Assembly: GCF_002001125.1 (NCBI RefSeq)
Contig: NZ_MUNV01000005.1
Span: forward strand, 248,001 to 312,000
Length of the DNA: 64,000 bases
DNA from: Rhodanobacter sp. B04
Lineage (GTDB): Bacteria; Pseudomonadota; Gammaproteobacteria; Xanthomonadales; Rhodanobacteraceae
Reading direction: 5' to 3'
In this document: piece by piece, positions 19,158 through 28,473 of the stretch
Numbering within the stretch: position 1 is the stretch's first letter
How the letters are laid out: each line of letters opens with the position of its first letter
The notes under the pieces: model-generated
What the model was told of the DNA's origin: nothing
Databases searched by the model: none
The model's input: only the letters and a program-made list of their open reading frames with translations
Program-made: the position numbers and the translations under genes

Positions 19158-20465
19158 TCAGTTGCTCTTCAATTGCAGGGCGGGCGCGATCTGGCAGGCG
19201 CGCCAGGCCGGCAGCAGGCCGGCCAGCAGGGTCGCGCACACCGCCAGCACGAAAGTGGTGAACAGCATGCTCAGGTCCAGGTGTGCCAGCGCGGCGTAAT
19301 CCGAAGGCCGCTGCCGCACCAGCCACAGACCGAACATCGCCAGCAGCAGGCCACCGATGCCGCCGACCAGGCCGACCACGCCGGACTCGATCAGCAGCTG
19401 CGCGAACAGCGCGCGCCGCGACGCGCCCAGCGCGCGGCGCACGCCGAGCTCGGCCGCGCGGCGCATGAACTTGGCCAGCATCAGCCCCACCGTGTTGACC
19501 AGGCAGACCAGCAGGAAGCCGAACGCCAGACCGTTCTGCAGGCGCACGTCGTCGGGCACCACCATCTGGTAGTCGAGCCACTGCATCACGCTGCGCAGGC
19601 GCACGTTCGGCGCACGCTGGAAGCGGCCCAGCGCCTTCTGGTCCTGCGAGTAGTGCGCCAGAAACTCCTTGTACGCCGCTGCTTTCGCGGGGCTGTCCAG
19701 CTGCACCCAGAACTGCAGCCACACGCAGTCATCCGAAGGCAGGATGCTGCCGACGCCACCGCCGCCATTGCCCCAGCAATCGGTCGATCCGCCGCGATCC
19801 AACCGCAGCTCCAGCATGGTCTGCAGCGGCAGGAACACCTGCTCGCCATAGGCGTAGGAGCCCGTGTTGAGATCATAGAAATGCGGGTTCGGCTGCCAGC
19901 TGTCCAGCACGCCCACCACGCGGAACGAGGTGCCGGCCATGCGCAGCGTGCGGCCCACGCTGTTGGCCCCGGCAAACAGCTTGTCGTTGAGCGATTTCGC
20001 GATCACCACCTCGCGCGCCTTGGCCTCGCCGTCCGCCTCGGTCCAACCGTGGCCGTACAGGAACGGCGCGTCGAACATGCTGAAGAAATCCGCCGTGGTG
20101 TAGCGTGCTTCGACATAGAACGGATCGAGCGAGGACTGCTCCGGCTGCAGCGGCACCGAGCCGCCGGTCATCAGCGCCTGGTGATCCGCACGCGCGGCAT
20201 GGAGCAGGTTCAGGCCATCGATCAACGTGAGCTGATCCGGCGGCTCCTTGCTCGGGTACATGCCCTTGATGTCCTGCGGGTCGACCTGCGGGTAATACAG
20301 CTGCGCGCTCTTGCCCGGCAGCGGATCGCCCGAAAGCACATGCAGTACGGTCAATGTGGTCATGCTGGCGCCGATACCGAGCGCGATCGCCAGCACCATC
20401 AGCATGGTGAGTGCCCGGTTGCGCCGCAGGCTGCGCAAGGCCAGATCAAGGTAGTAGGCGAACAT
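19158..20465 (-). CDS. ABC permease, A type, class II (pair 4)
   Basis: 435 aa from the ATG of MFAYYLDLALRSLRRNRAL (GGAG about 9 bases upstream); an in-frame ATG at 20489 would add 8 residues. Helix LTMLMVLAIALGIGASMTTLTVL. Periplasmic cysteine pair with a glycine-rich loop (STDCWGNGGGG...SDDCVWLQFW). C-terminus IAPALQLKSN. First class II pair in transcription order. Confidence 0.9.
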   Translation of the reverse strand: MFAYYLDLALRSLRRNRALTMLMVLAIALGIGASMTTLTVLHVLSGDPLPGKSAQLYYPQVDPQDIKGMYPSKEPPDQLTLIDGLNLLHAARADHQALMTGGSVPLQPEQSSLDPFYVEARYTTADFFSMFDAPFLYGHGWTEADGEAKAREVVIAKSLNDKLFAGANSVGRTLRMAGTSFRVVGVLDSWQPNPHFYDLNTGSYAYGEQVFLPLQTMLELRLDRGGSTDCWGNGGGGVGSILPSDDCVWLQFWVQLDSPAKAAAYKEFLAHYSQDQKALGRFQRAPNVRLRSVMQWLDYQMVVPDDVRLQNGLAFGFLLVCLVNTVGLMLAKFMRRAAELGVRRALGASRRALFAQLLIESGVVGLVGGIGGLLLAMFGLWLVRQRPSDYAALAHLDLSMLFTTFVLAVCATLLAGLLPAWRACQIAPALQLKSN

Positions 20466-20520
20466 CTTCAGTTGCTCCGTTGCGTTCATGCACCCCATCT
20501 CCCGGGGCAAGGCAAAGCCG

Positions 20521-21765
20521 TCAAACCGCCCGCGTCGCCACCACCGGCGGCACTTTGGAAGCGCGCCGCGCCGGCACGAACACCGATGCCTGTCCGATCG
20601 CCAGCATCACCAGCACGCCGGCAAACACATACGGTGGTGGAATGCGCGGCATCTCGTAGTGCGCCATCAGCCACAGGTTGAGAGCCACCGCGAGCAGCAC
20701 GCCCAGCACCGCGCCGATGCCGGCGATAAATAGGTTCTCTGTCTGGAAATGACGCAGGATGTCGAGCCGTCGCGCTCCCAGCGCGCGACGGATGCCGATC
20801 TGCCGCCGTCGCTGGCCGACCCAGAAGCTGGTCAACCCGACGATCCCGGCGGCGGTGACCATCAGCAGGATCAGGCAGACGATGCCCAGCACGATCACGG
20901 TGCCACGATCTCCGCGGTAGGCCTTGAAGCGGATCTCGCGCATCGTTTGCAGGCCCCAGGTGTCCGGCATGTCGCGCAGCGGGTCGATCGCGAACAGCGC
21001 ATCTCGCGCAGCGCGCATCACGGCTTGCTCGCGCCCGGGCCGCACGCGAAGCGCGTAGCTGGCTGAGGCGCCATCGAGACGTACCGGCATCAGGATCGAA
21101 TCGTAGGCCCAGTCGCGCCCCCATTCGGCCAGGGTGGGCGTCTGCAGCAGCGCTACGATGCCGATGATGGTGATGGGGTGCCGGTTGACGTAGATCGTCT
21201 TGCCCAGCGCGCCGCCTGCCGGAAACAACTGGTCGGCCACCGCGCGACTGACGATACAGACCGCGGGTGTCTGGACACTGCGCAGCATGTGGTGGTCGAT
21301 TTCTTCCGGGTTGAAATTGCGCCCGGCCACCAGCCGCAGGCCCAGCGTCGGCAGCATATGGTCGTCGCCGTAATACAGCGCGGCCTGGCCCATTGCCCGC
21401 TTCTGGTTGGCGTCGCGCCGTAGGTCGCCGCTCCAGATCGCTCCCTGCAACGGCATGCTGTCGCTGGCCGCCACGTCGATCACCCCGGGCAGGCGACGCA
21501 GGGCTTCGAGGTCGGCGCGCTGCATGGCGTCGAGCTTGTCCACGCCGGCGGGCGTGCCGGCATCGGGTGCGTCCAGCCAGGTCTGCGAAATGCGGATCAG
21601 CCCTTGCTCTTGCACGCCGCTCGGGCGCCGCATCCGTTCGATGCGCTGGCCGACGATGAATAGCGCGTTGCACACGATGGCCAGCGTCAGGGCGATCTGC
21701 ACGACGATCAGCACGATGCCGGCCATGTGCCGTTTCCAGGTCCGGAAAATGGGATGCATGGTCAT
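20521..21765 (-). CDS. ABC permease, B type, class I (pair 3)
   Basis: 414 aa from the ATG of MTMHPIFRTWKRHMAGIVLIVVQIALTLAIVCN, 5 bp after the A gene, the tightest pair in the array. C-terminus ARRASKVPPVVATRAV. Periplasmic domain and three FtsX helices as in the other B proteins, with the basic loop VGQRRRQIGIRRALGARRLDILRHFQTEN. Confidence 0.9.
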   Translation of the reverse strand: MTMHPIFRTWKRHMAGIVLIVVQIALTLAIVCNALFIVGQRIERMRRPSGVQEQGLIRISQTWLDAPDAGTPAGVDKLDAMQRADLEALRRLPGVIDVAASDSMPLQGAIWSGDLRRDANQKRAMGQAALYYGDDHMLPTLGLRLVAGRNFNPEEIDHHMLRSVQTPAVCIVSRAVADQLFPAGGALGKTIYVNRHPITIIGIVALLQTPTLAEWGRDWAYDSILMPVRLDGASASYALRVRPGREQAVMRAARDALFAIDPLRDMPDTWGLQTMREIRFKAYRGDRGTVIVLGIVCLILLMVTAAGIVGLTSFWVGQRRRQIGIRRALGARRLDILRHFQTENLFIAGIGAVLGVLLAVALNLWLMAHYEMPRIPPPYVFAGVLVMLAIGQASVFVPARRASKVPPVVATRAV

Positions 21766-21770
21766 GGCGG

Positions 21771-23090
21771 TCAGTCCGACTTGAGTTGCCAGGCAGGCTG
21801 CACCCTTGCCGCGCGGAACGACGGGTACAGGCCGGCCAACACCGTGCAAAGCACGGCCACCACCACAGTGGTCACCAGCAGGCGCACGTCCAGCGTGGCA
21901 AGCGCGGCAAGACGAGGCTGCAGCACTGCGCCGATGCCCAGCACACCCAGGCCTGTCAGCAACAAGCCAAGCGCGCCGCCGGCCAGGCCCACTATGGCCG
22001 CTTCGGTAAGGAACTGGGCGTAGATCGCGCCGCGCCCGGCGCCCAGCGCGCGGCGCACGCCGATCTCACCGCTGCGTCGGAGAAACTTGGCCAGCAGCAG
22101 CCCAACCGTGTTGAACAAGCAGACGACCAGCAGGCCGACAGCCACCAGAAACGATACGCGCGTGTCGCCAGGCACCACCTGCTCGGCCGCCAGAAAGGCC
22201 GGAAGATCGCGCAGCCGGTTGTTTGGCGCGCCCAGGAAGCGGCCCGCGCGGCGTTGCATAGCCGCGTAATCGTCGAGGTATTGCCGGTAGGCGCGTACCC
22301 GGGCCGGCGTATCCAGCTCGGCAAGAAAAGTGATCCACACGCACTCGGAACGCTGCAACCCGGCGAAACCCGGCGAGGACGGTTCGGCGTCGCAGGCGGT
22401 ACGCCCGTTCTCGAGATCGCCCGCGATCGCTCGCGTGAAAGGCACGAACAGCGCGGGCCCTTCGCGGGTGTAACCGCCTGTGCCGAACACGTCGTAGTAC
22501 GCCGGCTGCGGATTCCAGTCGTCGATGACACCGACCACACGGTAATCATGGCCGGCAATGTCCAGGCTGCGCCCGACGCTGTTGGCGCCGCCAAAAGCCT
22601 TGTCGTTGAGCGCGCGGCTGATTACCACTACCGGCGCGGCGGCCGCGTCCTCTGCAGCGCTCCAGCCTTGCCCGTAGAGGAACGGCAAGTCGAGCATCGG
22701 GAAAAACTCTGCATAGACAGCGTAACCGCCCAAGGTGAGTGGATGCTGCCCGGCGCGCGCCGGAAACACCGCCGGCGCAATCTCGTAGATCGCTGACTGG
22801 CGCAACGCGCGATGATCGCGCATCAGCGCGAGCGCATCGGTATAGGTGAGCGCATCCGGTGGCTCGCCGTCGCCGCTGCGGGCCGAGCTGGACCAGATGT
22901 CCATCTGCGGCACGAACAGTTGCGACGACTTCCACGGAATCGGGTCGCCCGAGGCGGCCCGGAACACCGACCATGTCGTCATGCATGCCGACACACCAAA
23001 TCCGACGGCCAGCACCATCAGCGCCGTCAGGCCGGGACTTCGCTTCAGGCTGCGGAACGCCAGTTCGAGGTAATAGGCGAACAATTCCAT
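21771..23090 (-). CDS. ABC permease, A type, class I (pair 3)
   Basis: 439 aa from ATG 23090, but AAGGGG abuts that ATG. A TTG two codons on (23084), matching the M-F-A-Y-Y start of the other A genes, is an alternative with better ribosome-site spacing. Class I helix SPGLTALMVLAVGFGVSACMTTWSVF, with an extra cysteine in the helix. Periplasmic cysteine pair present (RTACDAEPSSPG...RSECVWITFL). C-terminus VQPAWQLKSD. Confidence 0.9.
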   Translation of the reverse strand: MELFAYYLELAFRSLKRSPGLTALMVLAVGFGVSACMTTWSVFRAASGDPIPWKSSQLFVPQMDIWSSSARSGDGEPPDALTYTDALALMRDHRALRQSAIYEIAPAVFPARAGQHPLTLGGYAVYAEFFPMLDLPFLYGQGWSAAEDAAAAPVVVISRALNDKAFGGANSVGRSLDIAGHDYRVVGVIDDWNPQPAYYDVFGTGGYTREGPALFVPFTRAIAGDLENGRTACDAEPSSPGFAGLQRSECVWITFLAELDTPARVRAYRQYLDDYAAMQRRAGRFLGAPNNRLRDLPAFLAAEQVVPGDTRVSFLVAVGLLVVCLFNTVGLLLAKFLRRSGEIGVRRALGAGRGAIYAQFLTEAAIVGLAGGALGLLLTGLGVLGIGAVLQPRLAALATLDVRLLVTTVVVAVLCTVLAGLYPSFRAARVQPAWQLKSD

Positions 23091-23103
23091 CCCCTTGGTT
23101 GTC

Positions 23104-23141
23104 CTCCCCTCCCCTCCCCTGCACGCAGGGAAGGGGAGGAA
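23104..23141. repeat. C-rich hairpin between pairs 2 and 3
   Basis: A run of CCTCCCCT-type units is followed by a CACG loop and a near-perfect G-rich complement (one mismatch over 14 bp). It occupies most of the 54-bp gap between pairs 2 and 3. It could pause polymerase or protect mRNA ends. There is no U tract, so it is not a standard terminator. Confidence 0.6.
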
Positions 23142-23144
23142 ACA

Positions 23145-24404
23145 TCACACTGCCCGCGTCGCCGTCACCGGCGGCACATTCGACGCACGCCGCGCCGGCA
23201 CGAACACCGCGAGCTGCCCGAGCACGAGCATCGCCAGCACACCCGTCATCACGTACGGCAGCGGGATGCGCGTCATCTCGTAGTGCGTCATCAGCCAGGT
23301 GTTGAGGCCCACCGCCAGCAGCACGCCCAGCACCACGCCCGCGCCGGCAATCAGCAGGTTCTCGATCTGGAAGTAATGCAGGATGTCGACCTTGCGGGCG
23401 CCGAGCGCGCGGCGTACGCCGATCTGCCGATGCCGCTGGCCGACCCAGAAACTGGTGAGGCCGACGATGCCCGCCGCCGTGACGCAGAGCAGGATCAGGC
23501 AGACCACGCCCATCAGGATCGCCATGCCGACGTCGGCGCGATAGGCACTGGCACGGATGTCGGCGAACGACTTGACGCTTTCATCGTCGTCCAGCACGCG
23601 CATCGGATTGACCGCATACAGCGCCGCGGGTACGGCGCGCATCGCTGCATCTCGCCGGCCCGGTTTGGCGCGTACCACATAGCGTGCATAGCTCGAATCC
23701 AGCCGGGTCGGCACCAGGGTCGAGTACCAGGTAAAGGCATTGCCCCAGCTTCCGGTGCTTGGAATCTGCAGGCGTTCGACCACGCCTATGATGGTGCTCG
23801 GCGCAGTGCTGCCATCCGAATAAATCACCTTGCCGACCGCATTGCCCTGCGGGAACAGCTTGTCGGCCAGCGCCTTGGTCACGATCACGACCGGACGGTC
23901 ACGCTGGTCGCGTGCACCCTGATGCTGCACATCGCCGGCATTGAAAGCGCGGCCCGTCACCAGGTGCAAACCCAGCGTGGTCAGTGCCTGCTCGTCGGTA
24001 AAGTAGTACGCCGTGCGCGTGCCACCTTTGCTGCCCAACTGGGCTCCGGGCTTGAGCGACAGCGAGCCGGTCCATGAGGAATTGAGCAGGGGCACGGAAT
24101 TGCTTGGCGCCACCGAGGCCACGTCGGGCAGGTTGCGCAGCGCGGCCAGATCTTCCCGCTGCATCACGTCGAGTTTTTCCACCCCGGCCGGGTCGTCTCC
24201 GCTGGGCGCACCCACCCATTGCTGGGTGACCAGGAAAAGATCGTTCTCGTCCAGTCCGGTGGGCCGGTTCACCCGCTCGACACGCTGGCCGATGATGAAC
24301 ACCGCATTGCAGACGATCGCCAGGGTCAGCGCGATCTGCAATGAGATCAATACCACGCCGGCCTTGTGTTTGCGCAATGCCGCAAGAATGGGATGCATTG
24401 TCAT
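23145..24404 (-). CDS. ABC permease, B type, class I (pair 2)
   Basis: 419 aa from ATG 24404 (AGGA about 8 bases upstream). Starts MTMHPILAALRKHKAGVVLISLQIALTLAIVCN and ends ARRASNVPPVTATRAV. It is separated from its A gene by 87 bp, against 5-26 bp in every other pair, and that A gene carries an internal stop. The pair has thus diverged both in spacing and integrity, though this B gene is intact. Confidence 0.9.
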   Translation of the reverse strand: MTMHPILAALRKHKAGVVLISLQIALTLAIVCNAVFIIGQRVERVNRPTGLDENDLFLVTQQWVGAPSGDDPAGVEKLDVMQREDLAALRNLPDVASVAPSNSVPLLNSSWTGSLSLKPGAQLGSKGGTRTAYYFTDEQALTTLGLHLVTGRAFNAGDVQHQGARDQRDRPVVIVTKALADKLFPQGNAVGKVIYSDGSTAPSTIIGVVERLQIPSTGSWGNAFTWYSTLVPTRLDSSYARYVVRAKPGRRDAAMRAVPAALYAVNPMRVLDDDESVKSFADIRASAYRADVGMAILMGVVCLILLCVTAAGIVGLTSFWVGQRHRQIGVRRALGARKVDILHYFQIENLLIAGAGVVLGVLLAVGLNTWLMTHYEMTRIPLPYVMTGVLAMLVLGQLAVFVPARRASNVPPVTATRAV

Positions 24405-24491
24405 GAGGGTTTTCCTTTCGCTGCCCTATGAAACCGGCTTTTATTGGGAGTACGGCCACGGATGGCCGCTTTCGTGCGCATGCAGAACGTG

Positions 24492-25808
24492 TCAATTACT
24501 CTTGAGCTGCCACGCGGGTTGCACGCGTGAAGCACGGAAGGTGGGATAGAGTCCGGCCAGGGTGGTCGCGATGACGGCCACCAGCAGGGTCAACGCGAGC
24601 AGGGAGAAGTCGATCCGTGCCAGCGCGGCGATGTCCTTCGGCAACACCCAACTCACGCTGACCACGCCAACACCAGTCAACAGCAGACCCAGCACGCCAC
24701 CGGCCAGACCGATGATGCCGGCCTCGGTAAGGAACTGCGCATAGATCGCCAGGCGCGGCGCCCCCAGCGCACGCCGCACGCCGATCTCGCTGCTGCGGCG
24801 CAGGAATTTCGCCAGCAGCAGGCCTGCCGTGTTGACCAGGCAGGCGAGCAGCAGGCCGAGCGCGACCAGCAGCGACACCTTGGTATCGCTGGGCACCACG
24901 TGCTGGTTGTCCAGCCATGCCGGGAGGTCGCGCAGACGGTTGTTCGGCGCCCAGCCAAAGCGGCCTGACTGCTGCGCGTCGTGCGCATAGCCATCGAGAT
25001 ATTGCTTGTAGGCCGTTACTGCCGTTGCGTCGTCCAGCTCGGCCATGTAGGCGATCCACACGCAGGCCGAATGCTGCAGGCCGACGAAACCCGATTCGGT
25101 CGGCACCGCGTTGCAATTGGTGTTGCCGTCGTTCGGCAAGCCCACGGCGATGGCCCGCTGGAACGGCAGGAACACGTCCTCGACACCGGTGGAGAAGCCG
25201 CCGCTGTTGACCACATCGAAGAAGCGCGGCTGCGGGTTCCAGTCGTTCAACACACCCACCACGCGTTAGTCCTTGCCCTCGATGTTCACCGTCTTGCCCA
25301 CGCTGTTGTCGCCGCCGAACAGCTTCTGGTTGAGCTTGCTGCTGATCACCGCCACCGCGGCGCGTTGCGTGTCGTCGTCGGCGCTCCAGCCGCTGCCGTA
25401 CAGGAACGGCACGTCCAGCATCGGGAAGAACTCGCTATACACCGCGTGACCGCTGACGTTGATCGGGTGCTTGCTGGCATCCGCCGGCACGATCGACGGG
25501 GAGATCTGGTACATCGCCGACTGCAGCTTGGCGCGGTGATCGCGCATCAAGGTGATCGCGTCGTTGTAGTCCATCGCATTCGGCGGCTCGCCGTCGCTGC
25601 CGCGTCCGTTCGGGCCCCAGTTGTCGATCTGCGGCACGAACAGCTTCGACGACTTCCACGGAATCGGATCGCCGGACACCGCACGGAACACCGACCACGT
25701 GGTCATCGAGGCGGCCACGCCGAAGCCGATTGCCAGCACCATCAGTGCAGTGAGGCCGGGGCTGCGCCGGAGGCTGCGAACAGCCAGTTCAAGGTAATAA
25801 GCAAACAT
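24492..25808 (-). pseudogene. ABC permease, A type, class I (pair 2), interrupted by an in-frame TAA
   Basis: The frame is open over 439 codons except for one TAA at 25266-25268. Upstream: 180 codons from MFAYYLELAVRSLRRSPGL to VNIEGKD. Downstream, in the same frame: RVVGVLNDWNPQP to VQPAWQLKSN. The pair-6 A gene has IEGRDYRVVG at this point, so a tyrosine codon (TAC) became TAA by one substitution. The cysteine pair is retained (NTNCNAVP...HSACVWIAYM). The downstream part starts with a possible GTG (25262) but would lack the N-terminal helix. A recent nonsense mutation or a base error fits best, since the remainder shows no decay. Confidence 0.88.
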
Positions 25809-25859
25809 GTGTCCACCCTCCGTTGACCCCTTCCTGCACTCAGGCGGGGTGTAAAGTTT

Positions 25860-27092
25860 TCAAGTCGAACGCGTGGCTTCCACCGGCGAAACGCGCGAGG
25901 CACGCAAGGCCGGCCCCAGCACCGCACCCTGGCCTAGCAGCAGCAACACGATCACTCCGGCGCCGACATAGCCCATCGACAGCCGCGACATCTCGAACCG
26001 GGTCACCATCCACAGGTTGATGCCGACCGCCAGCACCGTGCCGGCGAGCACGCCGCCAACGCTGATCAGCAGGTTCTCGGTCAGGAAGTAATGGAGGATG
26101 TCGCTGCGCGTGGCACCCAGCGCGCGGCGCACGCCGATCTGCTTGCGGCGCTGGCCGACCCAGAAACTGGTGAGACCGACGATGCCCGCCGCCGTGATGG
26201 CCAGCAACACCACGCTGATGATGCCCATCAGGATCGCCATGCCGCGGTCGCTGTCGTAGGCACGCTGGCGTATCTGGGCGAAGCTCCCGCCATTCTTGGG
26301 ATCGAAGACGCGCATGCGGCTTTGCGCGTACAGCGCCTTGGGCACCTCGCGCATGGCATCGGCGAGCTGGCCCGGTTTGGAGCGCACGATGTAGTAGAGG
26401 CCATCGGTGTCTTCGCGTATCGGCCACAGCAGGGATTCGTACGCGTAGGGTTTGCTCCAGTTCGACACGTTTTGCCGCTGCAAGCGTTCGACGATGCCGA
26501 TGATGACGCTCGGCGTGGTGGTCATCGAGTAGATGGGCTTGCCCAGCGCCGAACCGTCCGGGTACACATGGTCGGCCAGCGCCTTGGTCACGATCACCAC
26601 GGGCGGGATCACCACCTGGCGCGATGCCATCTGCATGATTTCGGAGGCGTTGAAGTTGCGCCCGGCAATCAGCTTCACGCCCAGCGTATCGAGCATGTGC
26701 TCGTCGCCCATGTACACCGATGCGTCGGTGGTCGGCTTGAGCTGCTCGGGCGTGCGCATCACGAAGTTGTCCCAGTTGCCGCCACTGAGCGGATAGCCAT
26801 CGCTGGGCGAGGCATCGCGCACGCTGGGCAGCTGCCGCAAGGCAGCCAGGTCGGCCAGGATCTGCGCATCGACCTGTGCCGGCGACCAGTGACCCGCCCA
26901 CTGGTTGGCCACTACCAACAGGTTCGCTTCATCGATGCCGGTCGGCTCGGAGAGATGCGCCACCCGTTGCCGGATGATGAACAACGCATTGCAGACGATC
27001 GCCAGGGTCAGCGCGATCTGCAGGGCGATCAGCACGGTGCCGGCCTTGTGCTGGCGCAATGCGGCGAGGATGGGTTTGATCTGCATGCTCAT
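25860..27092 (-). CDS. ABC permease, B type, class I (pair 1)
   Basis: 410 aa from ATG 27092 (GAGG about 8 bases upstream), 10 bp after the A gene. Starts MSMQIKPILAALRQHKAGTVLIALQIALTLAIVCN. C-terminus ALRASRVSPVEATRST is the most divergent of the B set. The FtsX region LLAITAAGIVGLTSFWVGQRRKQIGVRRALGATRSDILHYF is intact. The long periplasmic domain differs strongly in sequence from the other B proteins, whereas the membrane ends are well conserved. Confidence 0.9.
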   Translation of the reverse strand: MSMQIKPILAALRQHKAGTVLIALQIALTLAIVCNALFIIRQRVAHLSEPTGIDEANLLVVANQWAGHWSPAQVDAQILADLAALRQLPSVRDASPSDGYPLSGGNWDNFVMRTPEQLKPTTDASVYMGDEHMLDTLGVKLIAGRNFNASEIMQMASRQVVIPPVVIVTKALADHVYPDGSALGKPIYSMTTTPSVIIGIVERLQRQNVSNWSKPYAYESLLWPIREDTDGLYYIVRSKPGQLADAMREVPKALYAQSRMRVFDPKNGGSFAQIRQRAYDSDRGMAILMGIISVVLLAITAAGIVGLTSFWVGQRRKQIGVRRALGATRSDILHYFLTENLLISVGGVLAGTVLAVGINLWMVTRFEMSRLSMGYVGAGVIVLLLLGQGAVLGPALRASRVSPVEATRST

Positions 27093-27102
27093 CGGCGTCG
27101 CC

Positions 27103-28410
27103 TCAATTGGCCTTGAGCTGCCAGGCCGGCTGTACCTGCGCCGCGCGCCAGGCCGGGTAGAACGCCGCCGCCATCGTGGCGAACACCGCAACCGTCAGGG
27201 TCAGCCCCACCAGCGAAAGGTCCAGGTGCGCCAGGCGTGCGATCTCCGGATTGAACAGCAGGCTTACTCCGCAAATGCCCACGGCCGTCAGCAGCAGGCC
27301 GAACACGCCGCCGGCCAGGCCCACCGTGGCTGCCTCGATCAGGTATTGCGCATAGATCTCCCGGCGCGAGGCACCCAGCGCACGGCGCACGCCGATCTCG
27401 CCGGCACGGCGCAGGAACTTGGCCAGCAGCAGGCCGATCGTGTTGATCAGGCAGATCGCGAAGAAGCCCAACGCCACGATCAGCGAGATGCGGCTCTCCG
27501 CCGGCACCACCTGCTGGTAGTCGAGCCACTGCGCCACATCGCGCAAGCGCACATTGGGGGCCCAGGCGAAGCGTCCGGCACGCTGCTGGTCGGCTGCGTA
27601 GTCCTCCAGGAAACGGCGATAGGCCGATACGTCCGACGCACTGTCCAGCTCCACCCACGGCGTGACCCACACGCAGTTGCTTTGCAACCAGTCGTTCCAG
27701 CCCGCAAAGTTCATATGTCCCCGGCAGCTGTTGCCGCTCGGGTTGACCTGCACATCCATCGCGCGGGTGAACGGCAGGTAGAAATCCGTGGGATCCTGGA
27801 AACCGCTGCCATTGAACAGCGCAAAAAAGCGCGGTTTGGGGTCCCAATGCCGGGCAACGCCGACGACGCGATAGTCATGTCCGTCCAGCGTGATTTCGCG
27901 GCCTACGCTATTGGCGCCGCCGAACAGCTTCTGGTTGAACTCCTCACTCAACACCACCACGGCCGCGCGGCTGTCGTCCTCCGCCGCGCCCCAACTCCTG
28001 CCGTAGAGGAACGGCACCTCGAACATCGGAAAGAAATCGCCGTATACCGCATAGCCATTCGCGGCGACCGGCAGGCTCTGGCTGCCTTCCGGCAGCACCG
28101 ACATGCTCACGCCATACAGGAACGTCTGCCGCGTAGCCCGATGCGCACGCATCAATGCCATGGCATCGATGTAATTCAACGCGTCGGCGGGCTCGCCCTT
28201 GCTGTTCTGCTGCGGTCCCCAGCCATCGATCTGCGGGATGTAAAGTCGTGCGGACTTGTCCGGTATCGGGTTGCCCGACACGGCACGAAACACCGAGTAC
28301 GTGATCATCGACGCCGCCACGCCAAAGCCGATCGCCATCACCATCAGCGCGGTGAGTGCCGGATTGCGCCTGAGGCTGCGCAGGCCGAGGTCAAAATAGT
28401 ACGCGAACAT
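27103..28410 (-). CDS. ABC permease, A type, class I (pair 1, first of the array)
   Basis: 435 aa, starting MFAYYFDLGLRSLRRNPALTALMVMAIGFGVAASMITYSVF, 63 bp after the TolC-type gene. It mixes class I features (GNPIPDKSARLYIPQIDGWGP, VQPAWQLKAN) with the RRN motif of class II. The periplasmic cysteine pair is present (GNSCRGHMNF...QSNCVWVTPW). It sits next to the outer membrane factor gene, so pair 1 may be the founding pair of the array. Confidence 0.9.
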   Translation of the reverse strand: MFAYYFDLGLRSLRRNPALTALMVMAIGFGVAASMITYSVFRAVSGNPIPDKSARLYIPQIDGWGPQQNSKGEPADALNYIDAMALMRAHRATRQTFLYGVSMSVLPEGSQSLPVAANGYAVYGDFFPMFEVPFLYGRSWGAAEDDSRAAVVVLSEEFNQKLFGGANSVGREITLDGHDYRVVGVARHWDPKPRFFALFNGSGFQDPTDFYLPFTRAMDVQVNPSGNSCRGHMNFAGWNDWLQSNCVWVTPWVELDSASDVSAYRRFLEDYAADQQRAGRFAWAPNVRLRDVAQWLDYQQVVPAESRISLIVALGFFAICLINTIGLLLAKFLRRAGEIGVRRALGASRREIYAQYLIEAATVGLAGGVFGLLLTAVGICGVSLLFNPEIARLAHLDLSLVGLTLTVAVFATMAAAFYPAWRAAQVQPAWQLKAN

Positions 28411-28473
28411 GGTCCAGGCCTTCGCGTCGATACCCGTGCTCCCGGCGCAGCGCAGGATGCGGATGAATGCAGT

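Larger units (their letters stand above)
7378..28410 (-). repeat. Tandem array of 16 paralogous FtsX/MacB-type permease genes (8 A/B pairs)
   Basis: Sixteen consecutive same-strand genes alternate strictly between an A type (about 435-440 aa, starting M-F-A/G-YY) and a B type (about 404-418 aa, starting M-x-PI-xxLRxHK). All have one N-terminal helix, a large periplasmic domain and three C-terminal helices. None has an ATPase domain. Gaps within pairs are 5-26 bp (87 bp in pair 2), while gaps between pairs are 51-93 bp. Pairs fall into two sequence classes that always match within a pair. Transcription order by class is I, I, I, II, II, I, II, II. Only one ATPase gene is nearby (29865-30587). 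Pair numbers below follow transcription order, from high to low coordinates. Confidence 0.93.

Noticed and set aside
24492-25262. Separate 256-aa permease gene starting with GTG
   Set aside because: It is the same frame as the upstream 180 codons, interrupted by one TAA; a stand-alone gene would lack the N-terminal helix present in all others.
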